A stretch of 64,000 bases of DNA from Akkermansiaceae bacterium (GTDB lineage: Bacteria; Verrucomicrobiota; Verrucomicrobiia; Verrucomicrobiales; Akkermansiaceae): NCBI GenBank assembly GCA_021200315.1, contig JAJQGU010000053.1, positions 1 to 64,000 on the forward strand. The letters are read 5' to 3'. The position numbers and the translations under genes are program-made. Under the pieces are notes generated by a model. The model ran no database searches, was not told the origin of the DNA, and saw only the letters and a list, made by a program, of their open reading frames with translations. Within the stretch, counting starts at the first letter, position 1, and every line of letters starts with the position of its first letter. Positions 53,211 to 62,142 of this stretch are shown piece by piece.

Positions 53211-53778
53211 ATGGATACAAAATGTATGCGCACCCATTATGCCTGTTTTGCGCATCTTGTCGAGTCTTCATTTTCATTCTGTCCGGGTAAATGTCTCTTT
53301 GCCTGCCGATCGGGCGTCTGAAGCTCCGAGAAAAAAGAGGGACGGGAGAGATGAAAGGCTCGTTCCGTCAGCTCTCCGAGGGGAGATTGGTCGCTCTTCC
53401 CGATGGTTATCAATCCGCTTCGTGTGATCAGGCCGCCGAAGAGCCGCGCCAGGAGGATGGAAAATCCGTTCGAAAAATAAAAAAAGAAAATTTGCGCTTG
53501 CAATAATAGTTAGCTCGGACTAACATTTGTGCATGCGAAGCAGCAAGGGATCAGAGGAGCTCGCTGAGTTCGGATGCGCCGATGCGCGGCCGAAGGTGTG
53601 CTGCGCGGTGGGAGTTGTCGCGGAGAGGCGGCTCGTTCCCAAGTTGTCACTCGCTTCCAATCTTCATGTGCAAATAGAAAAGAGAGGGGAGATGCGTTCA
53701 GGCCGTTTGTGCCGCCGGCGCGTGGTACCGCCGGCGGGTCGTTGAAACGCATCTTCCCTCTCGAATCAATTTCAACAA
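53211..53778. other. Long intergenic region before the porin
   Basis: These 568 bases between the basic protein gene and the porin contain no gene I trust. The 71-codon frame at 53291-53506 and those at 53527-53843 have no domain. The region holds the palindrome-bearing porin promoter at 53498-53526. The leader from there to the porin ATG is about 250 bases. Confidence 0.5.
53498..53526 (+). promoter_or_regulatory. Porin promoter with an overlapping palindromic operator
   Basis: TTGCAA (53498-53503), a 17-base spacer and TAACAT (53521-53526) form a candidate promoter. A perfect palindrome GTTAG-N6-CTAAC (53509-53524) spans the spacer and the -10, the usual place for a repressor site. The repressor is unknown. 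It resembles DtxR/MntR-type half sites (TTAG/CTAA) but with different spacing. Confidence 0.45.
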
Positions 53779-55062
53779 ATGAAAACAAATACCATGACCC
53801 GATTGGGGCTTGCCGTTCTCATGGCAACGCCGGCCGCGGCTGAAGAAGCCAATCTCCTCAAGGACATCAATCAGTTTGGCGCCGAATGGGGCGATGACAC
53901 AGCGCTCGTCTCCGAAGATTCCCTTACAAAGGCGATCACGAAGGCTCACGCTGACGCCTACGAAAAATATGGCTTGGAATGGGTGGTCGAAACCTCCTAC
54001 CTCTTCTCCGCCATCAATAATCCCAATGAAGGCATGCCGGGCAACCAGAACTGGTACCTTCTGCACGCCCAGGCCAACTGGAACATCAACAAATCCACCA
54101 ATACATGGATCCGCGCTGAGATTTCCCTCTCCGCCGCTCTTGACAGCCGCACATGGCGCGGCGACGGGCTCAATGAAGCCGTAGCCAGTACGGGAGCCCT
54201 CAATGCCGACGTGTTTACCCGGCGCGGCTTCGGCATTCCCGAGCTCGCGGTGATGCAATACCTCAACAATGAGACCGTTTGCATTATCGCCGGCATTATC
54301 AATCAGACGAACTATTTCGACGCCAATGCTTATGCCAACAGCACCTTCGCCAATTTCACGAACAGCGTGTTCGTAAATACGCCCGTGCTTCCCCTGGCTG
54401 ACAGCAATTTCGGTTTCGTCGCGCAGAGCCAGTTCAACGAGAAATGGTACGGCATGCTCTCCTACAGCATTACCGAGAGCGAAATGGGGTACACCCCCTG
54501 GCATCGCGCCGCAGACCGCGATCCGGCCGCGGGCGTGGGCTACAACTTGCTGGCCGAAGTGGGCTATGTCCATGAAAAAGGCGCCATTCGCATCACTCCT
54601 TTCGTGGCTCAGAATTTCGATGGCGAAAAGGATCGCACCTATGGCGGCGTCAGTGTCGGGTTCGACCAGGAATTGACCGGACACTTAGCCTGTTTCGGCC
54701 GTGTGGGGATCAGCTCATCCGATGACAATAACTTTGGCGGCGCTTCTTTCGCCGCCTCCGCCGGCCTTATTCTCAAGCAGCCTCTCACCCTGCTCTTCGG
54801 GCACAAGGAAAGTGAGAACAACTTCCTCGGCGTCGCCCTGAGCGTCGTGCGCCCGAACACGGAAGCCGCTCCCGAAGATGAAGAGGAAGAGGCGGTCAAC
54901 GGCGCTCACGCCAAGCGCGAGCTGGTGCTTGAAGTGGGTTACAGCTATGCCGTGACGCCCTTCTTCTGCGTGCGTCCGAATTGGCAGCTCATTCAGAATC
55001 CTTCCGGGTCTGCGCGCAGTACGGCCACCGCGTTTGGCGTGCAGGCTGTCCTGACGTTCTGA
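53779..55062 (+). CDS. OprB-like carbohydrate-selective porin
   Basis: A 427-residue outer-membrane protein. A signal peptide ending at about residue 21 is followed by LLKDINQFGAEW. An FTNSVFVNTPVLPL segment is close to that of OprB porins, and the barrel ends FGVQAVLTF, with the terminal F. OprB porins take up sugars; the substrate here cannot be told. The first ATG at 53779 (MKTNTMTRLG) is used. A P-type ATPase and a small protein follow, with their own promoter. Confidence 0.85.
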   Translation: MKTNTMTRLGLAVLMATPAAAEEANLLKDINQFGAEWGDDTALVSEDSLTKAITKAHADAYEKYGLEWVVETSYLFSAINNPNEGMPGNQNWYLLHAQANWNINKSTNTWIRAEISLSAALDSRTWRGDGLNEAVASTGALNADVFTRRGFGIPELAVMQYLNNETVCIIAGIINQTNYFDANAYANSTFANFTNSVFVNTPVLPLADSNFGFVAQSQFNEKWYGMLSYSITESEMGYTPWHRAADRDPAAGVGYNLLAEVGYVHEKGAIRITPFVAQNFDGEKDRTYGGVSVGFDQELTGHLACFGRVGISSSDDNNFGGASFAASAGLILKQPLTLLFGHKESENNFLGVALSVVRPNTEAAPEDEEEEAVNGAHAKRELVLEVGYSYAVTPFFCVRPNWQLIQNPSGSARSTATAFGVQAVLTF

Positions 55063-55103
55063 CCTGAGGCAATTTTCCAGCGAGTTGTTGCCTGTATCGC
55101 TGC

Positions 55104-55135
55104 CGCTCCGGGTCGGGGATTTCCGGCTCGGAGCG
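55104..55135 (+). terminator. Possible weak terminator after the porin
   Basis: A 7-bp inverted repeat CGCTCCG/CGGAGCG with an internal paired part lies 42 bases after the porin stop. There is no U-run, so it may be only a stabilising hairpin. Confidence 0.3.
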
Positions 55136-55262
55136 TTGCTGTGTCTATGTGATAAGCGGGAGAGGAAGCGGATTGCGGAATGTCCGTTCTTTTTTCTGCC
55201 GTCTGTCTCGAGCGGGTTCCCGCCCGGAAATCGTCCAGGCTTTTTCTCCGGAAAGCCGGGTA

Positions 55263-55291
55263 TTGACGGAACCTTGGAAACGCGCTATAAC
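55263..55291 (+). promoter_or_regulatory. Strong promoter upstream of the PacL-like/ATPase pair
   Basis: TTGACG (55263-55268), a 17-base spacer and TATAAC (55286-55291) form the best promoter in this part of the window. It lies about 70 bases before the small gene. Confidence 0.8.
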
Positions 55292-55361
55292 CCTCCTGTC
55301 GGCATGCGCTGATCGCGGGGGAAAGCTCTCGCGCAACAACAACCATTTGATTGAAAAGACT

Positions 55362-55589
55362 ATGAATTGCCTGAAAAACACCAATCTGCTCTGTTTCTTC
55401 GGCGGGCTCGCGGCCGCAATGGCTGGGGCGAAGCTCGTGAAGAGCGGAGCGGTCCGCAAGGCGGCCGTTTCCGGACTGGCTCGTGCGATGCGGCTCCAGA
55501 AAGAGGCGCAGGAGGCTCTGGCCAATCTCCGGGAGGACGCTTGTGATCTCTGCTGCGAAGCCGAGCGGAAAAGCAAGGGAAAAGCATAA
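55362..55589 (+). CDS. Small PacL/DUF6110-like membrane protein
   Basis: A 75-residue protein, with a membrane-type segment LLCFFGGLAAAMAGAKLVKSG (residues 9-29), a basic middle and a C-terminal cysteine-rich acidic motif DACDLCCEAE (C61, C64, C65). That layout matches DUF6110/DUF1490 proteins, including mycobacterial PacL proteins, which assist CtpC-type metal-efflux ATPases and bind metal through a C-terminal motif. The gene lies directly before the ATPase, after a strong promoter. The start ATG at 55362 fixes the frame; the longer open frame upstream has no sensible sequence. Confidence 0.7.
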   Translation: MNCLKNTNLLCFFGGLAAAMAGAKLVKSGAVRKAAVSGLARAMRLQKEAQEALANLREDACDLCCEAERKSKGKA

Positions 55590-55595
55590 AACCGC

Positions 55596-55646
55596 GCCTC
55601 TGCGGAAGAATCCGCCTTCAGGCGGATTCGCCGCAGAGGCGGATTC
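55596..55646 (+). promoter_or_regulatory. Nested hairpin between the PacL-like and ATPase genes
   Basis: An outer stem GCCTCTGCGG/CCGCAGAGGC (55596-55605, 55631-55640) encloses an inner stem GAATCCGCCT/AGGCGGATTC (55608-55629) with a 2-base loop. It is followed by GGATTC, a further copy of the inner word, and a short T run. It lies 14 bases before the ATPase GTG start and could form a transcript attenuator or stabilising structure. Confidence 0.55.
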
Positions 55647-55659
55647 TTTCTTCAGGTAA

Positions 55660-57735
55660 GTGCAGTTCAAAATTGTCCACGAAATACCGGGGCGTATCCG
55701 CTTCCGCGGCGGGAGGGGAGCCTTTTCCGTATCGCGGAAGGCAGCTCTCGAAAGGGCTGTGGAAAATTGGCCGTATGTGCATTCAGCCAAAGCGAATCCG
55801 TTGAATGGAAGCCTCCTCGTGCACTATGAAGTTCCGTCGCGCGGAGATCTGCTTGCGCGGCTTTGCGCTCTTGACGTCTCATTGCTCCCGGAGGAGATGG
55901 AAACTGATTCTGCGGGGATGGAACAGCTGAAGCGCGAGTTCCGGAAAAAGCTTTTTGGCCGGGCGATGGGCTATGCGCTCCGAAAAATGCTGCCGGCGCC
56001 GCTGGGAATGTTTTTCAGCCTGATGCGCTACAGACCTTATTTCGGCAAAGGAGTCCGCAGCCTTCTCCACGGTCGGGTGAACGTGGCCGTGCTCGATTCC
56101 GTTTCCATAGGAGCGGCCTTTGCGTCGGGCGCTGTCTCTACGGCCAATTCAATCATGTTTCTTCTTTCGATTACGGAACTGTTGGAGGAACACACCCGCA
56201 GAAAAACCCGCAGAGCTCTTTCCGAAAGTCTTGCCGTCAATGTGGAGCGTGCGTGGAAAGTGGAGGATGGAAAAGAAACTTCCGTGCCGTTCGCATCGCT
56301 TGTGTGCGGCGATGTCATCCGCATTCGGGACGGCTCCATGATCCCGGCGGACGGCGTGGTCGTCTTTGGCGAGTGCGAGGTGAACGAAGCTTCCATGACG
56401 GGTGAATCCACGCTCGTGCACAAGGCCAAGGCATCGACAGTCTATGCCGGCACGGCGGTGGAGCAGGGGAGCATACAAGTGCTGATAACGGCTCTCCGTC
56501 ATGAAACGCGCATCAGCCGCATCATGGACATGATCGATCGTTCCGAAGGAATGAAGGCGCTCATGCAGAGCCGCGCCGAGAGTCTGGCCGATGCAATCGT
56601 TCCGTATACCCTGCTCTCTTCTGTATGCTTTTATTTTTTGACGAGCAATGTGACACGTGCCATTTCGCTGCTGATGGTCGATTATTCCTGCGCCATTAAG
56701 CTGGCAGTGCCCATTTCGGTGATTTCCGCCATGCGCGAGGCGTCTCAGCGGCGTGTGGCAGTGAAGGGGGGACGCAGCCTTGAAGCCTTTGCCGAAGCCG
56801 ATACCATTGTGTTCGACAAGACAGGAACGCTCACCAGCGCTTCGCCCTCCGTGGCCAAGGTGGTTCCTCTGGCAGGATATACACGGGACGAAGTGCTGCG
56901 CATATCCGCCTGCCTGGAGGAGCACTTCCCTCACAGCGTGGCCCGAGCCGTTGTGCGCCAGGCGGAGTGCGAAGGGCTCGTCCATGACGAGCAGCATGCC
57001 GAAGTGGCTTATGTGGTCGCGCATGGAATCGCGTCGAGTCTCCACGGCCAGCGCACGCTCATCGGCAGCCATCATTTCATTTTCGAAGATGAAGGGGTGG
57101 AACTTACTCCCGAAATCCAGACGGCCATTGACCGTGAAGGAGCTCGTTCCTCAAATATTTATCTGGCCATTGACGGCAGGCTGGCCGGTTTCCTCTGCAT
57201 CGAGGATCCTCTGCGGCCGGAAGCCGCCGGAGTGATCAGGAAGCTGCGGGCGCAAGGGATCAGCCGTATTATAATGCTTACAGGCGATGGCGAAAATGCC
57301 GCGAGAAATGTGGCCGAAGAGTTGGGCATCGATGAATACCGCGCCCAGGTTCTGCCGGGGGACAAGGCCCACATAGTGCAGGAATTCAAAGATCGGGGCC
57401 ATTGCGTCATCATGGTGGGAGACGGCATAAACGATTCTCCCGCGCTTTCCTGCGCCGATGTCTCCGTGGCGATGAAGGACGCTTCGGATCTTGCCCGTGA
57501 AGTGGCTGATATCACGCTCCTGTCGTCGGATCTCAGGGAGCTCATTGCTCTCCGCAGACTCAGCCGCGCACTGTTGGATCGCATTCAGTCCAACTATCGC
57601 TTCATCGTAGGGTTCAACAGTTCACTCATCGCGCTCGGCATGGCGGGAATGCTTTCTCCTGCCGCCATCGCCTTTTGGCACAACGCCTCGACTATGGCCG
57701 TCAGTGCCCGAAGTGCGCGTCCCTGCCTTGCATAG
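55660..57735 (+). CDS. Metal-translocating P1B-type ATPase, CtpC-like
   Basis: A 691-residue P-type ATPase. The N-terminus has HEIPGRIRFRGG, an HxxPGRxR-type domain found in CtpC-like and other Zn/Mn ATPases; the actuator has TGES (247-250), the membrane ion site reads SCAIKLAVP (343-351) in place of CPC, DKTGT (386-390) is the phosphorylation site, and LEEHFPHS (HP locus) and GDGINDSPAL follow. The start is GTG at 55660. Ligands suggest manganese or zinc rather than copper, but this is inferred from the SCA motif. It is downstream of the PacL-like gene. Confidence 0.9.
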   Translation: MQFKIVHEIPGRIRFRGGRGAFSVSRKAALERAVENWPYVHSAKANPLNGSLLVHYEVPSRGDLLARLCALDVSLLPEEMETDSAGMEQLKREFRKKLFGRAMGYALRKMLPAPLGMFFSLMRYRPYFGKGVRSLLHGRVNVAVLDSVSIGAAFASGAVSTANSIMFLLSITELLEEHTRRKTRRALSESLAVNVERAWKVEDGKETSVPFASLVCGDVIRIRDGSMIPADGVVVFGECEVNEASMTGESTLVHKAKASTVYAGTAVEQGSIQVLITALRHETRISRIMDMIDRSEGMKALMQSRAESLADAIVPYTLLSSVCFYFLTSNVTRAISLLMVDYSCAIKLAVPISVISAMREASQRRVAVKGGRSLEAFAEADTIVFDKTGTLTSASPSVAKVVPLAGYTRDEVLRISACLEEHFPHSVARAVVRQAECEGLVHDEQHAEVAYVVAHGIASSLHGQRTLIGSHHFIFEDEGVELTPEIQTAIDREGARSSNIYLAIDGRLAGFLCIEDPLRPEAAGVIRKLRAQGISRIIMLTGDGENAARNVAEELGIDEYRAQVLPGDKAHIVQEFKDRGHCVIMVGDGINDSPALSCADVSVAMKDASDLAREVADITLLSSDLRELIALRRLSRALLDRIQSNYRFIVGFNSSLIALGMAGMLSPAAIAFWHNASTMAVSARSARPCLA

Positions 57736-57806
57736 AGTGAAGGTTCGTGCGCCTCTCGAGCGGGAGGAGGAATGTCCCTTGACGCCCTTCCGGCTCTTGT
57801 CCCGTC

Positions 57807-59444
57807 TCACCCTTTTGAGAGAAAGGTTCTCCGAGCCCAGTCGCCGAAGCTTTCGCCGGGGAGGCGTTCTTGAGAGAACCTGGTGAAGAGAGGTTTTACG
57901 GCTTCGACAAGTTCGGAGGCAGGGACGGTTTCCCGATAGATGAAAGCGAGGCGATCGCCGGCACGGGAGCCGCCAATCCAGATGTTGTATTTGCCGGGAG
58001 CGCGTCCCACAAATGCGATTTCGGCGAGGAAAGGGCGGGTGCAGCCATTGGGACACCCGGTCATGCGGAGTGTGATGGGCTCATCTTGGAGACCGAGGGC
58101 GAGGAGATGTTTTTCCAGCTCCGTGACGAGCCCGGGCAGGCTGCGTTCGGAATCCGCCAGAGCCTGCGGGCACCAAGGCAGACTGGTGCAGGCTGAGGAA
58201 TGGCGCCTCAGCCCCGAGCTCGCGGGCAGGAGATTGTATGCTGCAATGATCTCTTTTATTGGTGAGAGGGTTTCGGGAGCGATGCCCTGGAGAGTGAGGT
58301 TTTGATTGCCGGTGATGAAGAAATTTCCCCGGTGCACCTTGGCGAGTTCGCGGAGTCCCGTTTTCATTCGCTGTCCTTCTGTGTCGCGCACACGGCCGCC
58401 GTCCACGAAGATTGTGAGGCGAGCGGGTGAATCGGGCGCCTCGCTGTTCGAGGCGAGTGTAAACGGACGGGCTGCGCCAAGCGGAAAGGTGAGGCGATTC
58501 TTTAACTCGCGGATGAACCATTCCGCGCCCCGCTCGGCCATGGTGTAGCGCAGACGCGAAGTTTTGCGGTTGCAGCGGGTGCTGTATTCCTTGTGAATGA
58601 GGAGAACCTGGCGAGCCACTTCTTCCGTTTGCGGCGGCGTGCAGAAACCGATCGTATCGGCCAATCGGGGGTAGGATGCAGCATTGCCGTAGGCATAGCC
58701 CTGACCGCCCCCGGCGAGAATATCGTAACCGACGATGCTCCCCTTGTCCTCAATAGCGACGAAGGCGAGATCCTGAGCGTAGACGTCCACATCATTGACG
58801 GGAGGCAGAGCGAAAGCGATCTTGAATTTCCTGGGCAGATAACCCGCACCGTAAAGAGGCTCTTCATCGCCGCCGGTGTAGACCCGCTTTCTATCGAGCC
58901 AAATTTCATGGTAGGCATGCGTGTGGGGTTCGAGTTTACGGGAAAGGTTTCGTGCTTGTTCCATGATCTCCCTGCTGAGTTCGGGCGCATCCGGATTGGT
59001 TGCTGCCATTACGTTGCGCACGGCGTCGCCACTGGCGGCGATGCATGTGAGAGAGCGTTCGTGCAGCTCTTGCATGGTTTTCTTGAGGTCCGTCTTGATC
59101 ACGCCGTGCAGCTGGATGGATTGGCGGGTAGTGAGCTTGAGAGTGCCATTGCCCAAACGATCGGCCATTTCATCAATGGCAAGCCATTGATGCGGGCTCA
59201 GGCATCCGCCGGGCAGGCGGAGACGCACCATGAATGACCAGTCGCGATCTTTCCCTGCTTTTTTGCGGAGCTGTCGGATATCCCTGTCGTCCTGCTGGGT
59301 GACGCCGTGAAATTTGAGGAGGAACTCTTCGGCGGCGGGGAAATGGGAAGCAAGAGGGTCTTGCAGGAAGGAGCTGATGCGGCCTCTCAGGAAATCGCTT
59401 TCCTCCTTGTATTGTTCATGGGCTGTGTACTTTTCTTTGTTCAT
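57807..59444 (-). CDS. cysI: Assimilatory sulfite/nitrite reductase hemoprotein
   Basis: A 545-residue siroheme [4Fe-4S] reductase of the CysI/Sir family, reducing sulfite to sulfide with six electrons. The cysteine clusters SSACTSLPWCPQAL and MTGCPNGCTRP are complete, and LKLTTRQSIQLHGV is the siroheme-site segment. The N-terminus has only a short extension. Residues alone cannot rule out nitrite reductase, but cysD, cysN and a sulfonate-type transporter are its neighbours, so sulfite is the likelier substrate. It is the last gene of the set. Confidence 0.9.
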   Translation of the reverse strand: MNKEKYTAHEQYKEESDFLRGRISSFLQDPLASHFPAAEEFLLKFHGVTQQDDRDIRQLRKKAGKDRDWSFMVRLRLPGGCLSPHQWLAIDEMADRLGNGTLKLTTRQSIQLHGVIKTDLKKTMQELHERSLTCIAASGDAVRNVMAATNPDAPELSREIMEQARNLSRKLEPHTHAYHEIWLDRKRVYTGGDEEPLYGAGYLPRKFKIAFALPPVNDVDVYAQDLAFVAIEDKGSIVGYDILAGGGQGYAYGNAASYPRLADTIGFCTPPQTEEVARQVLLIHKEYSTRCNRKTSRLRYTMAERGAEWFIRELKNRLTFPLGAARPFTLASNSEAPDSPARLTIFVDGGRVRDTEGQRMKTGLRELAKVHRGNFFITGNQNLTLQGIAPETLSPIKEIIAAYNLLPASSGLRRHSSACTSLPWCPQALADSERSLPGLVTELEKHLLALGLQDEPITLRMTGCPNGCTRPFLAEIAFVGRAPGKYNIWIGGSRAGDRLAFIYRETVPASELVEAVKPLFTRFSQERLPGESFGDWARRTFLSKG

Positions 59445-59474
59445 GGTGGTGCAGATGGCAAATTTAGTGGAAGA

Positions 59475-60251
59475 TCAGTTTATATTGGTCCCCCAGCGTT
59501 TGTGGAGCGATCGCTCCAGAGGGGAAAAGATCAGCTTGTCCGAGAGCAGACCCACGAGGATAATGATGAGCATGACTCCTATCACCTGCTCCATGGCGTT
59601 TAGTTCGCGGCCGAAGTGCAGCAATTGCCCCAAGCCGAACCCCGTAAGGATAGTGACGTAGATTTCCGCAGACATGAGGGAGCGCCAGGCAAAGGCCCAA
59701 CCCTGTTTCATGCCGCTCACCACAAAGGGGGCGGATGCCGGCAGCGTGACGAAGAGAAGTGTGTAGGCTGCTCCTGCTCCCATGGTGCGCGCCGCGCGGG
59801 CGTAAATAGGGGGTACATTTGACAGTCCGTTTTCGGTCGAAAGCATCACGGACCAGACGGTGCCCATGATCACGACGAAGAGAATGGCCGATTCTTCCTG
59901 TCCGAACCAGAGCACGGCCAGAGGCACCCAGCATACGCTGGGTAATCCCTGAAACCCGAGCCCCAGCAGTCCAATGGTGTTCTTCACCAGATTCAGCTTT
60001 GCGCTCAGCAGACCGAGAGGAACGCCCGCAAGCACACCGATGAAATAGCCCAGGAAGAGTCGATGTATCGTAACCAGAAGAGCCGACCACAGCGTCCCGT
60101 CTTCAGCGGCCTCTTGAAGATAGGCAAAGATAGATGAAGGCGATGGGAAAAGGAATATCTGCCACCATCCCGCGTGTGCGCCGTATTCCCAGAGCGCAAG
60201 AGCGGCCGCGGCAAACAGAAGAGATTCGGAAATATTGATCAGTTTTTTCAT
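59475..60251 (-). CDS. ABC transporter permease, SsuC-type
   Basis: A 258-residue permease with about six membrane segments and the inner-membrane component motif around LPASAPFVVSGMKQGWAFAWR (EAA-type loop), as in the SsuC/TauC/NrtB group. It forms the channel of the transporter with the neighbouring ATPase and binding protein. It follows the ATPase gene by 13 bases. Confidence 0.88.
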   Translation of the reverse strand: MKKLINISESLLFAAAALALWEYGAHAGWWQIFLFPSPSSIFAYLQEAAEDGTLWSALLVTIHRLFLGYFIGVLAGVPLGLLSAKLNLVKNTIGLLGLGFQGLPSVCWVPLAVLWFGQEESAILFVVIMGTVWSVMLSTENGLSNVPPIYARAARTMGAGAAYTLLFVTLPASAPFVVSGMKQGWAFAWRSLMSAEIYVTILTGFGLGQLLHFGRELNAMEQVIGVMLIIILVGLLSDKLIFSPLERSLHKRWGTNIN

Positions 60252-60264
60252 GGCTCAGAATGGT

Positions 60265-61035
60265 TCAGAGACGTTTTCGGGCGCTTGTCCCGCGCTGTTT
60301 CAAAGCACGGGTGATTTCCAATGAGAGAGCGGATAACTTCGGATCATTGATCTGGCGAGGTCTCGGAAGGCGCACGGAAAATTCCCGGCAGATGCGTCCC
60401 GGATGCTCCGAAAAGAGAATGACGCGGTCACCGAGGCATACGGCCTCGCGGATGTTGTGAGTCACAAATACGACAGTGGTTCCGTTTCCGCTGCAAATGA
60501 ACTGCACATCTGCGTAAAGCTGTTCCCTCGTCATGGCGTCGAGAGCGGCGAAGGGTTCGTCCATCAAGAGCACACGGGGATGGGCAGCCAGGGCTCGTGC
60601 GATGGCCACGCGCTGCTTCATGCCGCCGGAAAGTTCGTGAATCCGAGAATGTACGACGTTTCCCAGGTTTACGCGTACGAGGCTCTCGAGAGCGGCCTTC
60701 CGGCGCTTCCTGTGGGGAATGTCCGAGAAGCGCAGTCCGAATTCCACGTTTCCCAAGACATCCAGCCAAGGGAAAAGGGCGAAATCCTGAAACACCATGG
60801 CGCGGCCAGCTCCCGGTCCGGTGATGATTTCTCCATCATACAGAATGACTCCTGTGTCGCTTTCGAGCAGACCGGCGATCATATGGAGCAACGTTGTTTT
60901 GCCGCAGCCGCTCGGCCCGACAAGACATACGAATTCCCCTTCTTCAACGTCCAGACTGGCCGGCGAGAGAGCCAGCCCCGATATCTTGTCGGCGATGTAG
61001 CTTTTAGAAACATTGCGTATGGAAAGTCGGCTCAT
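60265..61035 (-). CDS. ABC transporter ATP-binding protein, SsuB-type
   Basis: A 256-residue ABC ATPase. Walker A GPSGCGKTTLL, the LSGGMKQRVAIARAL signature, Walker B VLLMDEPFAALD and the H-loop VTHNIREAV are complete. The group (SsuB/TauB/NrtD) energises uptake of sulfonates, taurine or nitrate; sulfur is likelier here from the context. It sits between binding protein and permease. Confidence 0.9.
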   Translation of the reverse strand: MSRLSIRNVSKSYIADKISGLALSPASLDVEEGEFVCLVGPSGCGKTTLLHMIAGLLESDTGVILYDGEIITGPGAGRAMVFQDFALFPWLDVLGNVEFGLRFSDIPHRKRRKAALESLVRVNLGNVVHSRIHELSGGMKQRVAIARALAAHPRVLLMDEPFAALDAMTREQLYADVQFICSGNGTTVVFVTHNIREAVCLGDRVILFSEHPGRICREFSVRLPRPRQINDPKLSALSLEITRALKQRGTSARKRL

Positions 61036-61047
61036 TTTGAGGAATGG

Positions 61048-62046
61048 CTAATATGGGGCGACAATGTCTGAAATGTCGGAGGTGTTCTTGAAGAAACCGC
61101 ATTGCGCGGCATCCCCCACAAATAGGTCAAGCTTCTTCTGTGAGATTTCGTGAGTGGGAAGCAGGCGTTTCCAAGCTTGTTTCACTAACCCCGGGTCTAT
61201 TTTGGAGTGCGAGAGATCCTCGATTTCTTCAACTACAATCTTCTGAGCATCTTCAGGATGCTCGAGAATCCACCGAGTGAGATCGCGGTGCGCTTCGATC
61301 ACAGCCTTCGTGATGCCGGGGTTCTGCGACATGAATTCCCTGCGGGCTGTGAGTACCGTGGTGATGGCCTCCGATTCGTCGACCAGAATTTTCCCTTTTG
61401 CGTTGCTCTCGAGACGGCTGACCCAGGGCTCGACAGTCCAGGCGGCATCGATCTTTTTCTGACGAAACAGGTTGATCTGCTCAGGATTGGGCGTGGGAAG
61501 AATACGGACGTCTCCGCCGGACTGCGTAATCGTGAGTCCTGCTTTGGCAAGCCAAGCGCGGCAGGCGATGTCTTGCGTATTGCCGAGCTGAGGAGTAGCG
61601 ATCACCTTGCCTCGAAAGTCTTCCGGCGCACCGGCCGTGGAATCCTCCGGAACGACGAGAGCTGAACCGCCTTGCACAGAACCGGCGATAATTTGTAACA
61701 GCGCTCCGCGAGACTTTGCGTAGGCATTGATGGCAGGGCCGGGGCCTACGTAGGTAAAATCCAATGCACCGGCAAACATGGCTTCCATAGCGCTGGGACC
61801 GGCGTTGTAGGAATACCATTGGATGCTCACAGGCCGTCCGATGCGTTCGCCGAGATATTTCTCATAGCCGATCCAACCTTGGCCGGTGCGGCTGGCGTGT
61901 CGGGCCACGAGCCCTTGCGCGTGCGTTACATTCGGGAAGAGGCCGAATCGAACCTTGGCAACAGGGGATTCTTCCTTGGAAGAACCGCAGGACGCAAGGA
62001 GGAACAATACCGGGACGGAGGAGAATAATAATGAAAAGATTTTCAT
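61048..62046 (-). CDS. ABC transporter substrate-binding lipoprotein, SsuA-type
   Basis: A 332-residue periplasmic binding lipoprotein with lipobox LASC (cysteine 20). The mature part begins VRFGLFPNVTHAQG, and holds AMFAGALDFTYVGPGPAINAY and LFRQKKIDAAWTVEPWVSRLE, typical of SsuA/NrtA/TauA proteins. The ligand is probably an aliphatic sulfonate or related sulfur compound, from the family and the cys neighbours. Start ATG at 62046. Confidence 0.87.
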   Translation of the reverse strand: MKIFSLLFSSVPVLFLLASCGSSKEESPVAKVRFGLFPNVTHAQGLVARHASRTGQGWIGYEKYLGERIGRPVSIQWYSYNAGPSAMEAMFAGALDFTYVGPGPAINAYAKSRGALLQIIAGSVQGGSALVVPEDSTAGAPEDFRGKVIATPQLGNTQDIACRAWLAKAGLTITQSGGDVRILPTPNPEQINLFRQKKIDAAWTVEPWVSRLESNAKGKILVDESEAITTVLTARREFMSQNPGITKAVIEAHRDLTRWILEHPEDAQKIVVEEIEDLSHSKIDPGLVKQAWKRLLPTHEISQKKLDLFVGDAAQCGFFKNTSDISDIVAPY

Positions 62047-62142
62047 TGCTCTATGGATTGTTAAGATGATTGCGGGAGATTGTATGTGGTTTTCTTTGCC
62101 ATGTCAGCATGCGTTGTGTTTCTATTTCTTCAGCTGCGCTTT

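Noticed and set aside
53698-54684. 328-codon minus-strand frame opposite the porin
   Set aside because: Antisense to a gene with a clear signal peptide and barrel; no domain in the antisense product.
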